A DNA stretch of 29,177 bases from a virus. Below the pieces are notes generated by a model that ran no database searches, had not been told where the DNA came from, and saw only the letters and a list, made by a program, of their open reading frames with translations. The DNA is taken from positions 1 through 29,177 of the IMG/VR virus record IMGVR_UViG_3300020392_000769. One strand, given 5' to 3'. The position numbers were made by a program, and so were the translations under genes. Shown here piece by piece: positions 6,130-13,014 of this stretch (positions within the stretch are counted from its first letter, which is position 1; the number at the start of each line of letters is the position of its first letter).

Positions 6130-6261
6130 ATGAAGAAAACAATTAAAAGTCCTGTGAGTACTTTAACTCATACAACAAGAGAAGTAGCAATACATTTTTT
6201 AGCATGGCGTGAAAAGCAAAAACAAAAATCGCTTATTGGCCATAATGGAGGTCCTAAGTAA
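6130..6261 (+). CDS. Small basic protein ending in a GHNGGP motif, 43 aa
   Basis: ATG 6130 follows the P3 -10 box directly and has no ribosome binding site, so the message is probably leaderless. The 43-residue peptide is basic, with one helix (TTREVAIHFLAWREKQKQK) and the C-terminal end SLIGHNGGPK. GHNxPP/GHNGGP endings occur on assorted phage proteins, and the IscU in this window ends in the similar GHNNPPE. The stop shares a base with the next ATG (TAATG). A short regulatory or host-interaction protein is possible, but the function is unknown. Confidence 0.6.
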   Translation: MKKTIKSPVSTLTHTTREVAIHFLAWREKQKQKSLIGHNGGPK

Positions 6262-6617
6262 TGGCAACAACAAGTTTTTATATGGGTTCATTAAGGTATT
6301 CTCCTTGTGGTAGAAAAAGAAAAAATCACTACGCAAATCGTGTAAAAAGAAAGCCTGTTCAATTTAAATCAGCTCAAACTAGCCAAACACAACTTAAAAA
6401 AATACGTGCTAGGCAAGCTGTACAATACAAATCCATTATGGAAGAGTATATGAAAAATGGTACATATCACGAAATAAAAGGCGATTGTACTAAAAAAGAA
6501 CCAATGAAGTATACTGGCACTTTAGTAAAAGGTATTGCCACTATGCATAAATCAAATGCTGTTCCTGTTATATCGCAGGAAGAAGCAACTGATATAGCAA
6601 ACATGAGAAGAAACTAA
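6261..6617 (+). CDS. Hypothetical basic protein, 118 aa
   Basis: Strongly basic in the first 60 residues (clusters such as GRKRKNHYANRVKRKPVQ and KKIRARQ), so nucleic acid binding is possible. The rest is mixed, ending EEATDIANMRRN. No zinc site or helix-turn-helix that I can recognise. It shares one base with each neighbour (TAATG). Part of the P3 operon; function unknown. Confidence 0.65.
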   Translation: MATTSFYMGSLRYSPCGRKRKNHYANRVKRKPVQFKSAQTSQTQLKKIRARQAVQYKSIMEEYMKNGTYHEIKGDCTKKEPMKYTGTLVKGIATMHKSNAVPVISQEEATDIANMRRN

Positions 6618-6802
6618 TGGAAATAATAAATCATATATTCGGTGGATTCCTTTTAGTTATTATGGGATTTTTCTGTTATATGTCAGCGCACTGTGCTGAA
6701 GAATCAAAAAAAGGTAAAACAATAAGACTACCTTGGGAAAGAAATAAAAGAAAGATTTTTGATAAATCAGATATTGAGTATAGGGATGGAGATAATACTT
6801 AA
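6617..6802 (+). CDS. Small single-span membrane protein, 61 aa
   Basis: An N-terminal hydrophobic helix (HIFGGFLLVIMGFFCYMSAH) is followed by a charged tail (KKGKTIRLPWERNKRKIFDK), the arrangement of an inner-membrane protein with its basic tail in the cytoplasm. It starts on the stop of the previous gene. It is the last gene before the GC-rich leader at 6809. No family recognised. Confidence 0.65.
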   Translation: MEIINHIFGGFLLVIMGFFCYMSAHCAEESKKGKTIRLPWERNKRKIFDKSDIEYRDGDNT

Positions 6803-6808
6803 ATTTTC

Positions 6809-6869
6809 GGTCGGGCTGCATCAATGCAACTCCTTATCACCCGCAGCGGCCTGGCCAACTTATAAGGAG
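6809..6869 (+). promoter_or_regulatory. GC-rich RNA leader with a possible pseudoknot hiding the ribosome binding site
   Basis: In the 71-base gap before the ATG at 6874, CTCCTTAT (6830-6837) is the exact complement of ATAAGGAG (6862-6869), which holds the ribosome binding site. A second helix pairs GGTC and GCTGC (6809-6812, 6815-6819) with GCAGC and GGCC (6843-6847, 6848-6851), one pair being G-U. The second helix's 3' strand lies within the loop of the first, so together they make an H-type pseudoknot. The region is much GC-richer than the genome. The design is that of an RBS-sequestering riboswitch or protein operator; no known class is recognised. Confidence 0.5.
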
Positions 6870-6873
6870 AAAT

Positions 6874-8025
6874 ATGGCAACTAAAAGAAGATTAAAAAAT
6901 GCTGATGAAGCAATGATGGGACCAAAGCCAAGCTTTGGAGTACATAATCCAATACCAGAGGATTTAAAAGAAAGAGAAAAACTTTTTAGAAATGGTTGTC
7001 ATTGGTTCTATTATTTTGAAAATAAAAAGAAAGCAGCAGAAACAGTACAAACTTATTGTAGAAGAATTCTTAAATTTGATAATAAGAAAATAGCTAATCT
7101 TAAAAAACTGCCTGATTGGAAATATAGAATGAAGACCTATAAAATTATTTCTATGATTAATAATGGTTGGGAAGGTTATCCTTTAACAGAAGACATGGTA
7201 AATGAAATGCATGACTTCTTAAAAGATTGCGAAAAAGAAGGTAAAAAAATTAAAAAGGCTGCTGATGCAAAACCTAAAGTTGTACCTATATCACCAGCTG
7301 TTAGAATGAAAAGAAAAGTTTTAGATACTATATATCATGATTTTGATACAATGGTTGTTGATAAATGGATGGAAGGTTTATTCGATAAAAAAGAAATCTT
7401 ATTTCCTACATACAGTTTATTACAATTACATAAAATAAAAGGTGCAGGTCTTAATATGTTTAGAGATTTAGTACAAGCAGAATATGATGTAGTATCTGAT
7501 GCTTATCATAAAAGATGCGACCAGGCAGTAGAAGCTTATTCACATATTACAAAAGGTAATAAAAAGAAAATGTTAGAACTTATGGATAAAATATTTGAAG
7601 ACATTGAAAGAATGAGAACCAATTCTAAGGCTACACGTACTAGAATAAAAAGACCTAAAGCTTCAGATAAACAAGTTGAAAAACTTAATTATATGACTGA
7701 AAATGTTGATGCTAAATTAATATCAATTAATCCGGTATTAATACCAGGTAAGCATAAACTTTACATATATAATTGTAAGAATAAAAAGTTGCAAGAGTAT
7801 ATAACTACAGCAACAAGTGGATTTGAAATAGGTGGTACATCAATTAAAAACTTTGATAAGGAAAGCTCTAAACAAGCTACCCTAAGAAAGCCAGAGGATA
7901 TATTACCAATGATTTTAGGTAAAACAGAAAAACAAATCGAAAAGGTTTGGAATACATTAACAACAAAAATAGATAACCCTACAGGAAGAATTAACGCTGA
8001 CTGTATTTTATTAAGAGTATTTTAG
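6874..8025 (+). CDS. Conserved T4-like marine phage protein of unknown function, 383 aa
   Basis: The 383-residue protein is Lys-rich and mostly helical. The N-terminal part has an aromatic/Cys stretch (FRNGCHWFYYFENKKKA), a long charged helical middle follows, and the C-terminal part (about 285-383) looks beta-rich, with SINPVLIPGKHKLYIYNCKN and later FDKESSKQATLRKPED. A similar C-terminal pattern is familiar to me from uncharacterised cyanophage proteins, but I know no function. Its ribosome binding site sits inside the candidate pseudoknot at 6809-6869, so translation is likely controlled. Eight bases separate it from the peroxiredoxin gene; the replication/transcription genes 33, 59 and 32 follow. 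A role in DNA metabolism is suggested only by context. Confidence 0.72.
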   Translation: MATKRRLKNADEAMMGPKPSFGVHNPIPEDLKEREKLFRNGCHWFYYFENKKKAAETVQTYCRRILKFDNKKIANLKKLPDWKYRMKTYKIISMINNGWEGYPLTEDMVNEMHDFLKDCEKEGKKIKKAADAKPKVVPISPAVRMKRKVLDTIYHDFDTMVVDKWMEGLFDKKEILFPTYSLLQLHKIKGAGLNMFRDLVQAEYDVVSDAYHKRCDQAVEAYSHITKGNKKKMLELMDKIFEDIERMRTNSKATRTRIKRPKASDKQVEKLNYMTENVDAKLISINPVLIPGKHKLYIYNCKNKKLQEYITTATSGFEIGGTSIKNFDKESSKQATLRKPEDILPMILGKTEKQIEKVWNTLTTKIDNPTGRINADCILLRVF

Positions 8026-8033
8026 GAGGATAT

Positions 8034-8555
8034 ATGTTATCAGTAGGAGATAAGTTCCCTGCATTCTCACTGCAAGGAATCGATGAAAAAAATGAATTTG
8101 TGAGAGTTGAAGTAAACGAAGGATTTACACCACATAAAAAAAGTTGGTCAGTAGTTTATTTTTATCCAAAAGACTTTACATTTATTTGTCCAACAGAAAT
8201 AGCTGGTATGGATATTTTAACAGAGCATGCTAATGTAATTGGAATAAGTGGTGACAATGAATTTTGTAAGTTAGCTTGGAAACAAGATAATTTAACTATT
8301 GGAAATATAAACCATACTTTAGCTGCTGATTGTGGATTAGGTTTATCACATAAGCTTGGTATTGTAAATGAAGAAGAAGGTGTTCCATATAGAGCAACCT
8401 TTATATTCGATAAAAATAGAACTGTACAACACGTATCAGTTAACGCATTAGATACTGGAAGAAATGCTAATGAAGTATTAAGGACTTTAAAAGCTTTACA
8501 AGCAGGTGGTCTTACAGGGTGTGAATGGAATGAAGGTGATGAGTTTGTCGGCTAA
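8034..8555 (+). CDS. Peroxiredoxin (AhpC/2-Cys type)
   Basis: The 173-residue product has the peroxiredoxin active site YPKDFTFICPTE, with peroxidatic C52, T49 and P45. R132 or a nearby Arg in PYRATFIFD completes the site. A C-terminal C163 (LTGCEWNEGDEF) sits where typical 2-Cys AhpC proteins carry the resolving Cys in a VCPAxW motif, here reduced to GCEW. The family reduces H2O2 and organic peroxides with electrons from thioredoxin or AhpF; which host donor serves it is unknown. A GGAGG site precedes the ATG. Its last 17 bases overlap the start of gp33, so antioxidant and late-transcription functions are translationally linked. It probably protects the infected cell from oxidative damage; that role is inference. 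Confidence 0.92.
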   Translation: MLSVGDKFPAFSLQGIDEKNEFVRVEVNEGFTPHKKSWSVVYFYPKDFTFICPTEIAGMDILTEHANVIGISGDNEFCKLAWKQDNLTIGNINHTLAADCGLGLSHKLGIVNEEEGVPYRATFIFDKNRTVQHVSVNALDTGRNANEVLRTLKALQAGGLTGCEWNEGDEFVG

Positions 8556-8796
8556 AGAAAATCCATTAGAACATAAAATCATGACTAAGAAAAGATTTTC
8601 TGCTGCGGTAGAACATCTTGTAGCAAATAATAATATGTCATATATAGATGCTGCATCTTATGTTATTGAAACACGGTCAATGGACTATAAGAATTTAAAA
8701 AAATTATTAACTGATTCTTTAAAACAAAAGATAGAAGAAGAAGCTTCAAGCTTACATTTAATTAAAACAAAACGAGGTAATAAATTACCGGTATGA
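8539..8796 (+). CDS. 33: gp33-like late transcription coactivator
   Basis: I take ATG 8539, which has GAAGG just upstream and lies inside the 3' end of the peroxiredoxin gene; ATG 8581 would begin the conserved core directly. The core has the pattern KKRFSAAVEHLVANNNMSYI-DAASYVIE and a C-terminus ending GNKLPV, as in the phage gp33 family (late-transcription coactivator). In T4, gp33 binds host RNA polymerase and joins it to the gp45 sliding clamp so that gp55-RNA polymerase fires late TATAAATA promoters. Such promoters occur later in this window. The order 33, small gene, 59, 32 is the T4 order, which supports the call. Length (85 aa) is a little short of T4 gp33 (112). Confidence 0.78.
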   Translation: MSLSAKENPLEHKIMTKKRFSAAVEHLVANNNMSYIDAASYVIETRSMDYKNLKKLLTDSLKQKIEEEASSLHLIKTKRGNKLPV

Positions 8797-8987
8797 AACA
8801 ATTATGGCATGACTATATGAATAACTCTAAAAGGTGGGAAAAGAATTCTGATGAATGGGTTAAAACAATGCATGAGTCTAGAAAAGAAAAAGAAAGAAAA
8901 AGAGAAGCTATATGTGACCATGGAGATTTAGAGTGGTGCGAAAATTGTTTAACAACTGAAGATGGCGAAGAGCTTGAACCAGTATGA
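8793..8987 (+). CDS. Small protein with a possible Cys/His metal site, 64 aa
   Basis: The first 40 residues are a charged Trp- and Lys-rich helix; the last part contains CDHGDLEWCENC, giving C41, H43, C49 and C52 as possible zinc ligands. The gene overlaps gp33 and gp59 by 4 bases each (ATGA), so it is embedded in the replication/late transcription operon. I do not recognise the family. Nucleic-acid or protein contacts are possible; function unknown. Confidence 0.6.
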   Translation: MKQLWHDYMNNSKRWEKNSDEWVKTMHESRKEKERKREAICDHGDLEWCENCLTTEDGEELEPV

Positions 8988-9577
8988 ATGACCCATTTGA
9001 ATCTTACAAATTATATAACGCACTTAAATTACATTTTGAAACAGATGGATATGATGCGATTAAATATCATTTTAAAACTTCAATAAAACCTACATCATTT
9101 TTTAAAAGAAAAGATAAGTTCTTTTTTGCCAAGTTAGCAAAAACATATGAGGATGAACTAAAAGAATTCTATATTGCTAACTTTAAAAACGACGTTAAGT
9201 ATGTCGGTGATATGCTTAATGAAGGTGGCGAAAGATATTATAGAGACCATAAAAAAATTATGGAATCTTTAACATATCAGTTTCAAACTGATATAAATAA
9301 ACTATATGATATGGATATACCATTTGATTCTCTTTTAGAAGCAGAAGAAAATAATCATCCATTGATTATAAAACTTTGGATGCAAGAAGAAATACTATTA
9401 GAAACAGTAGTCATCTTGGATTCATTACTTGGATTTGTAGAACGCGAAAATAAAAAGATTACGGACACTATTATTTGGCCGGACATCTATAGAAAGATTA
9501 TGAAATACAAACCATTTGTAAAGTTTGACAGAGATAAATGTTTAAATTTATTAAAAGATACCTTTACAAAAGCATAG
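8984..9577 (+). CDS. 59: gp59-like loader of the replicative helicase
   Basis: The 197-residue protein aligns by eye with T4 gp59 (217 aa): YDAIKYHF near residue 23, the basic segment KRKDKFFFAKLAKTYEDEL, and a C-terminal half with ETVVILDSLLGFVERENKK matching the T4 FETFILLDSFLNI region. In T4, gp59 binds fork DNA and gp32 and loads the gp41 helicase during recombination-dependent replication. It lies directly upstream of gp32, as in T4. Its 3' end carries the -35 box of promoter P4, so gp32 can be expressed separately. No truncation is evident. Confidence 0.88.
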   Translation: MNDPFESYKLYNALKLHFETDGYDAIKYHFKTSIKPTSFFKRKDKFFFAKLAKTYEDELKEFYIANFKNDVKYVGDMLNEGGERYYRDHKKIMESLTYQFQTDINKLYDMDIPFDSLLEAEENNHPLIIKLWMQEEILLETVVILDSLLGFVERENKKITDTIIWPDIYRKIMKYKPFVKFDRDKCLNLLKDTFTKA

Positions 9578-9591
9578 AAATATGTTATAAT
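9563..9591 (+). promoter_or_regulatory. Phage sigma70-like promoter P4 for gp32
   Basis: TTTACA, 17-base spacer and TATAAT with extended -10 TATGTTATAAT; the -35 box lies inside the end of gp59. The leader from about 9598 to 9654 contains an ATG at 9605 opening a 19-codon frame that ends at 9664, past the gp32 start, and a GGAG site before ATG 9655. Confidence 0.83.
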
Positions 9592-9654
9592 AATATATTA
9601 TATTATGGATAAAGTGGATAATTCAGTAATACATTGTAAATACGGAGAAATAAA

Positions 9655-10557
9655 ATGTCACTAGAAAATCTAAAGAGCATGCGAGGCTCATCAATCGATA
9701 AACTCGTAAAAGCAGCAGAAGCTGTATCTTCAGCAAAACCAGAAACTAACAACTATACAGATGATAGATTTTGGAAACCAACGAGAGATAAAGCAGGAAA
9801 CGGTTATGCCGTAGTCAGATTCTTACCAGCAAGAGAAGGTGAGGACTTACCTTGGGTAAGATATTGGGACCATGGATTCAAAGGCCCAACAGGCTTATGG
9901 TATATCGAAAACTCTTTAACATCCATTGGACAGCAGGACCCAGTATCGGAGCATAACTCTGTACTTTGGAACTCTGGAAGGGATGAAGATAAAGCAACCG
10001 CCAGGGATAGAAAAAGAAGATTACATTATGTAAGTAATGTGCTTGTTGTTTCTGACCCAGCAAATCCACAAAATGAAGGTAAAGTATTCCTTTATAAGTT
10101 TGGTAAAAAAATCTTTGATAAAGTCATGGATGTTATGCAACCACAATTTGCCGATGAAGAACCAGTAAATCCTTATGATTTCTGGGAAGGCGCTGATTTT
10201 AAAATTAAAATTAGAAAAGTAGAAGGTTGGGTAAACTATGATAAGTCAGAATTTAGTGCTCCATCAGCTTTATATGAAGGTGATGAAACTAGACTGACTG
10301 AAGTTTATGAAAAACTTTATTCTTTACAAGATTTCTTAAAACCAGAAAACTATAAAACTTATGATGAGTTATCAATGAAACTTAATAAAGTATTAGGTAT
10401 TGATGCAGGCCACGCTCCAGCAGCGGCGCCAACAATGACAACTGCAGAAGCAGAATCATTTGGCCAACCTGCAGTGGAGTCAACTCCAGTAGTTGAAGAA
10501 ACAACTGAAGAAGATGACACACTATCTTATTTTGCTAAGTTAGCTAAAGAAAGTTAA
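9655..10557 (+). CDS. 32: gp32-like single-stranded DNA-binding protein, cysteine-free
   Basis: The 300-residue protein has the T4 gp32 layout: a basic N-terminal region (LENLKSMRGSSIDKLVKAAE), a core with aromatic and basic patches (YAVVRFLPAREGEDLPWVRY; RKRRLHYVSNVLVVSDP), a DFWEGADFKIKIRKVEGW segment, and an acidic C-terminal tail ending in DDTLSYFAKLAKES. gp32 coats ssDNA cooperatively and recruits replication and recombination proteins. Unlike T4 gp32, which holds zinc with one His and three Cys, this protein has no Cys at all; the zinc loop is replaced by GQQDPVSEHNSVLW. It has its own promoter (P4) and a strong terminator right after the stop, fitting high separate expression. T4 gp32 controls its own translation; whether that happens here is not shown. 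Confidence 0.93.
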   Translation: MSLENLKSMRGSSIDKLVKAAEAVSSAKPETNNYTDDRFWKPTRDKAGNGYAVVRFLPAREGEDLPWVRYWDHGFKGPTGLWYIENSLTSIGQQDPVSEHNSVLWNSGRDEDKATARDRKRRLHYVSNVLVVSDPANPQNEGKVFLYKFGKKIFDKVMDVMQPQFADEEPVNPYDFWEGADFKIKIRKVEGWVNYDKSEFSAPSALYEGDETRLTEVYEKLYSLQDFLKPENYKTYDELSMKLNKVLGIDAGHAPAAAPTMTTAEAESFGQPAVESTPVVEETTEEDDTLSYFAKLAKES

Positions 10558-10572
10558 TTTAAATTAGTTTTG

Positions 10573-10601
10573 AAAGGGACTCGAATGGGTCCCTTTTTTT
10601 T
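10573..10601 (+). terminator. Rho-independent terminator after gp32
   Basis: AAAGGGAC (10573-10580) pairs over an 8-base loop with GTCCCTTT (10589-10596), followed by a T run to 10601. It ends transcription of the 33-59-32 operon and separates it from the converging minus-strand gene, whose stop codon lies at 10600-10602. The minus strand lacks a comparable T run, so it works mainly rightward. Confidence 0.9.
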
Positions 10602-12486
10602 AATCACCAGTACTTGTTTGGAATCCGCCGCCTCCGCCGGATAATATAAGCATTCTCATTGCTGTAGCAGTATTACTTCCTAACATTGAACCGCCACCTA
10701 AATTAAAAGTATCACCGCCAGTAATGTTGTTTTGTGTTGATGCATCTATACCACCTCTTCCAAAGTTATCAGTTGCTGTTTTAATTGCTTGCAATTCTCT
10801 TGATTTAAAGTCTATTTCATTACCCTCAGAATCAAGACCGTCCATTTTTGTTTTCTTAGCTTCAAGTGCACCAGTTAATCCATTTGACATGTGTTCTCGG
10901 AATGCTTCACTAAATGCTTCCATACGTTCTTTAGGACCAGCTCTAAATCTAGTAGTTAATGCAGCAAATGCGCCTTTAGCAATTGCTATTGGGAAATCTG
11001 CTATCTTAGTAAATATTTGTCCTATAGATATTAACATATTTTTTATTATTCCACCAAAACCTATATCATCTAAAGTATCTCTTATTAAATTAAGACCATT
11101 TACTAAAAAGTCTGCAACTGCAAAATACATATTATCAAAGAATTCTGCAAATGAAAAACCGTCACTCATAGCTTCTGCAGTTTCTGTAAATCCGAGCTTT
11201 TTCAATATAAATGCTGGTATAGTAATTAATAATAAATCTAAAAATTCTCCTACTAATATTCTAACAGCACCTCTTGCAAAACCAACAACGCCTCTTATAA
11301 TTCTTTCACCTCTATCTGTTATGCCTTGAATATCTTTAAACGCTCCCATAAGACCGCCTATCGCACCAAATAAAGGAAAGAGTAGTTTAGAACCTATCAC
11401 TGACCCTATCCTAACAAATACAGCTTGTAATTTTTGAAAGAAGCCAAAAAATCTACTTAGTGGACCTGATTTAGCAAAGAAAGCACGAATCTTATCTCCA
11501 AGTTGAGAAAACTTTGTTCCATCTACGCCACCAAAAAATTTTAATGCTTTATCAAATACTCCACCGATTGAATTAATCATACCTACAAAGAAAGTTTTGA
11601 TATTATTACCTATCTTTATAAATGGACCTTTAAATGTAGTAATTAAAGCTCCAAGCCCTGCAAAAAATTTAGAGTTAGAAGTAATTGCAAGCCTCATATC
11701 TTTTAAACCAGCAAATGCAACAGGTGCGCCAGTAAATACGCCTATAATTGCTCTTCCTATTTGTTTTAGATTAAAGAATAGATTTTTTACTATTTGTGTT
11801 AAATCTTTAAATATCATCCTTACTTCAGTAAAGACTTGACCCATTAAACTACCTTTGCCGGCACCTTGGAAAAATTTTGCTAATTTTGTATTTTTAAAGA
11901 AATTAAGAACATTAACTTTTATATTGTTTAAACCTTGTTTCATGGCAGCAAAGAGTTCAGGGAATTTCATTATTCTTACAAAGTCTTTTGTGACAGTTTT
12001 TATACCAGTAGCTACTTTTTTAATTGCAGCTATATATGGCGAAAGAAATCCTTGTACTACGCCAATTACTAATCCAACAACTGCAGTTCTAAAAATCATT
12101 CCTAAAATAGATGACTTATCATCTTTAAACATTTTTAACAATAACTTGTATTGTTTCTTTAATTGTTTTAAATTATCTTTTAGAAAATCATTTCTTTTTT
12201 CATCTCTTTTTTCTTCAGCTCTTTGTCTTACAAGCTCTTCTCTTGAGGCTTCAATATCATCTAATCTTCCTTCTCTTAAAGCAAGAATCATTTCTTGCAT
12301 TGTTATTATTTGTTGATTAGTTAATTGATGACCTTCATTTTGTACGTAATCTTGTAATTCATTGGCATATATAATAGATTCTTTTTGCAAAGCAGTTTGG
12401 TCATCATTCATTTCTTTCAGTTTGTCAACTACACTATCAAGTGTACTCTTAACTGGCCCTGTAGATTCTTTTGTTATTCTTGCCAT
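10600..12486 (-). CDS. Tape-measure-like tail protein
   Basis: The 628-residue protein has a charged coiled-coil N-terminus (about 1-120, many Glu/Lys with QKESIIYANELQDYVQ), then a long run of amphipathic and hydrophobic helices rich in Phe, Gly and Ile (for example IFRTAVVGLVIGVVQGFL, GSKLLFPLFGAIGGLMGAF), and a Gly-rich end (GGGGGFQTSTGD). This is the usual composition of tail tape-measure proteins, which set tail length and enter the host envelope. T4 gp29 holds the same place after gp26. Genes upstream on the same strand are a tail-tube-fold protein and the gp26 chaperone-like pair, supporting the call. No enzymatic domain is visible. It converges on the gp32 terminator. Confidence 0.68.
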   Translation of the reverse strand: MARITKESTGPVKSTLDSVVDKLKEMNDDQTALQKESIIYANELQDYVQNEGHQLTNQQIITMQEMILALREGRLDDIEASREELVRQRAEEKRDEKRNDFLKDNLKQLKKQYKLLLKMFKDDKSSILGMIFRTAVVGLVIGVVQGFLSPYIAAIKKVATGIKTVTKDFVRIMKFPELFAAMKQGLNNIKVNVLNFFKNTKLAKFFQGAGKGSLMGQVFTEVRMIFKDLTQIVKNLFFNLKQIGRAIIGVFTGAPVAFAGLKDMRLAITSNSKFFAGLGALITTFKGPFIKIGNNIKTFFVGMINSIGGVFDKALKFFGGVDGTKFSQLGDKIRAFFAKSGPLSRFFGFFQKLQAVFVRIGSVIGSKLLFPLFGAIGGLMGAFKDIQGITDRGERIIRGVVGFARGAVRILVGEFLDLLLITIPAFILKKLGFTETAEAMSDGFSFAEFFDNMYFAVADFLVNGLNLIRDTLDDIGFGGIIKNMLISIGQIFTKIADFPIAIAKGAFAALTTRFRAGPKERMEAFSEAFREHMSNGLTGALEAKKTKMDGLDSEGNEIDFKSRELQAIKTATDNFGRGGIDASTQNNITGGDTFNLGGGSMLGSNTATAMRMLILSGGGGGFQTSTGD

Positions 12487-12496
12487 TTAATGTTCT

Positions 12497-12874
12497 CTAT
12501 TTTCCAAAAGCTTTACCAGCTTCTGAAATACCAAATGAACCTAGTGTGACTACTACAAATGATGTATATATTGTTTCAGATACTTTTAAGTCTATATCCC
12601 ATACTAGTGCTGTCACTAAGTCTGTAATTCCAAAACACATCATTAAAAAGAAAGATATAAATCCTATGATTGCTTTTTCATTTAAATCATTATCATCTAA
12701 AAACAAGTCGATAAATTTTCTTTTACGTGGTCCAAGTCGCTCTGCAGCTAACCTGGCTTCCTCTTTCATTTCTTTTATCTGGTCTTCTTGTTCATCAAGC
12801 TTCTCAATCATAGCCATATACTTATCTAAGTCTATTTCTACTTCATTTCTGCTGTTATCTTGTACTTCAGCCAT
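12497..12874 (-). CDS. Two-span membrane protein, holin-like topology
   Basis: The 125-residue product has an acidic coiled-coil start (YMAMIEKLDEQEDQIKEMKE), a basic RLGPRKRKF stretch and two hydrophobic helices (AIIGFISFFLMMCFGITDLV and TIYTSFVVVTLGSFGISEAG). Two membrane helices in a small phage protein suggest a holin, but an N-terminal coiled coil and a place between tail-assembly genes also fit a tail-associated membrane protein. Its ATG overlaps the stop of the short frame downstream of gp26 (TAATG on the minus strand), and the tape-measure gene follows after 10 bases. Confidence 0.6.
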   Translation of the reverse strand: MAEVQDNSRNEVEIDLDKYMAMIEKLDEQEDQIKEMKEEARLAAERLGPRKRKFIDLFLDDNDLNEKAIIGFISFFLMMCFGITDLVTALVWDIDLKVSETIYTSFVVVTLGSFGISEAGKAFGK

Positions 12875-13014
12875 TATCTCATTCTCCTTTCTTCGGCTTT
12901 TATCCGTTCGTTTTCTTTATCTATATGTTCCTTGAGAAGAGCTATGTATATCTCCCTTTCCCACGGCACCATATTATCTAATTCTGTCAAAGAATATTGA
13001 TGATGCTGCATCAT
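12874..13014 (-). CDS. Short frame downstream of gp26 (T-like segment of a tail-assembly chaperone)
   Basis: From ATG 13014 the frame encodes 46 residues with the pattern HHQYSLTELDNMVPWEREIY followed by a charged helix. Such sequences follow gp26 in related marine phages, as I recall, and resemble the C-terminal part of GT-type tail-assembly chaperones. There is no ribosome binding site before the ATG. The same frame is open upstream without a stop to the end of gp26, so it is more likely made as a frameshift extension of gp26 than as a free protein. Confidence 0.6.
   Translation of the reverse strand: MMQHHQYSLTELDNMVPWEREIYIALLKEHIDKENERIKAEERRMR

Noticed and set aside
10573-10601. The gp32 terminator as a terminator for the minus-strand tape-measure gene
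   Set aside because: On the minus strand the hairpin is followed only by TTTCAAAAC, not a T run, so bidirectional function is not supported.
10724-12316. Plus-strand frames opposite the tape-measure gene
   Set aside because: They are antisense shadows with Ser/Asn/Phe-rich nonsense composition and no ribosome binding sites; the minus-strand gene is coherent.
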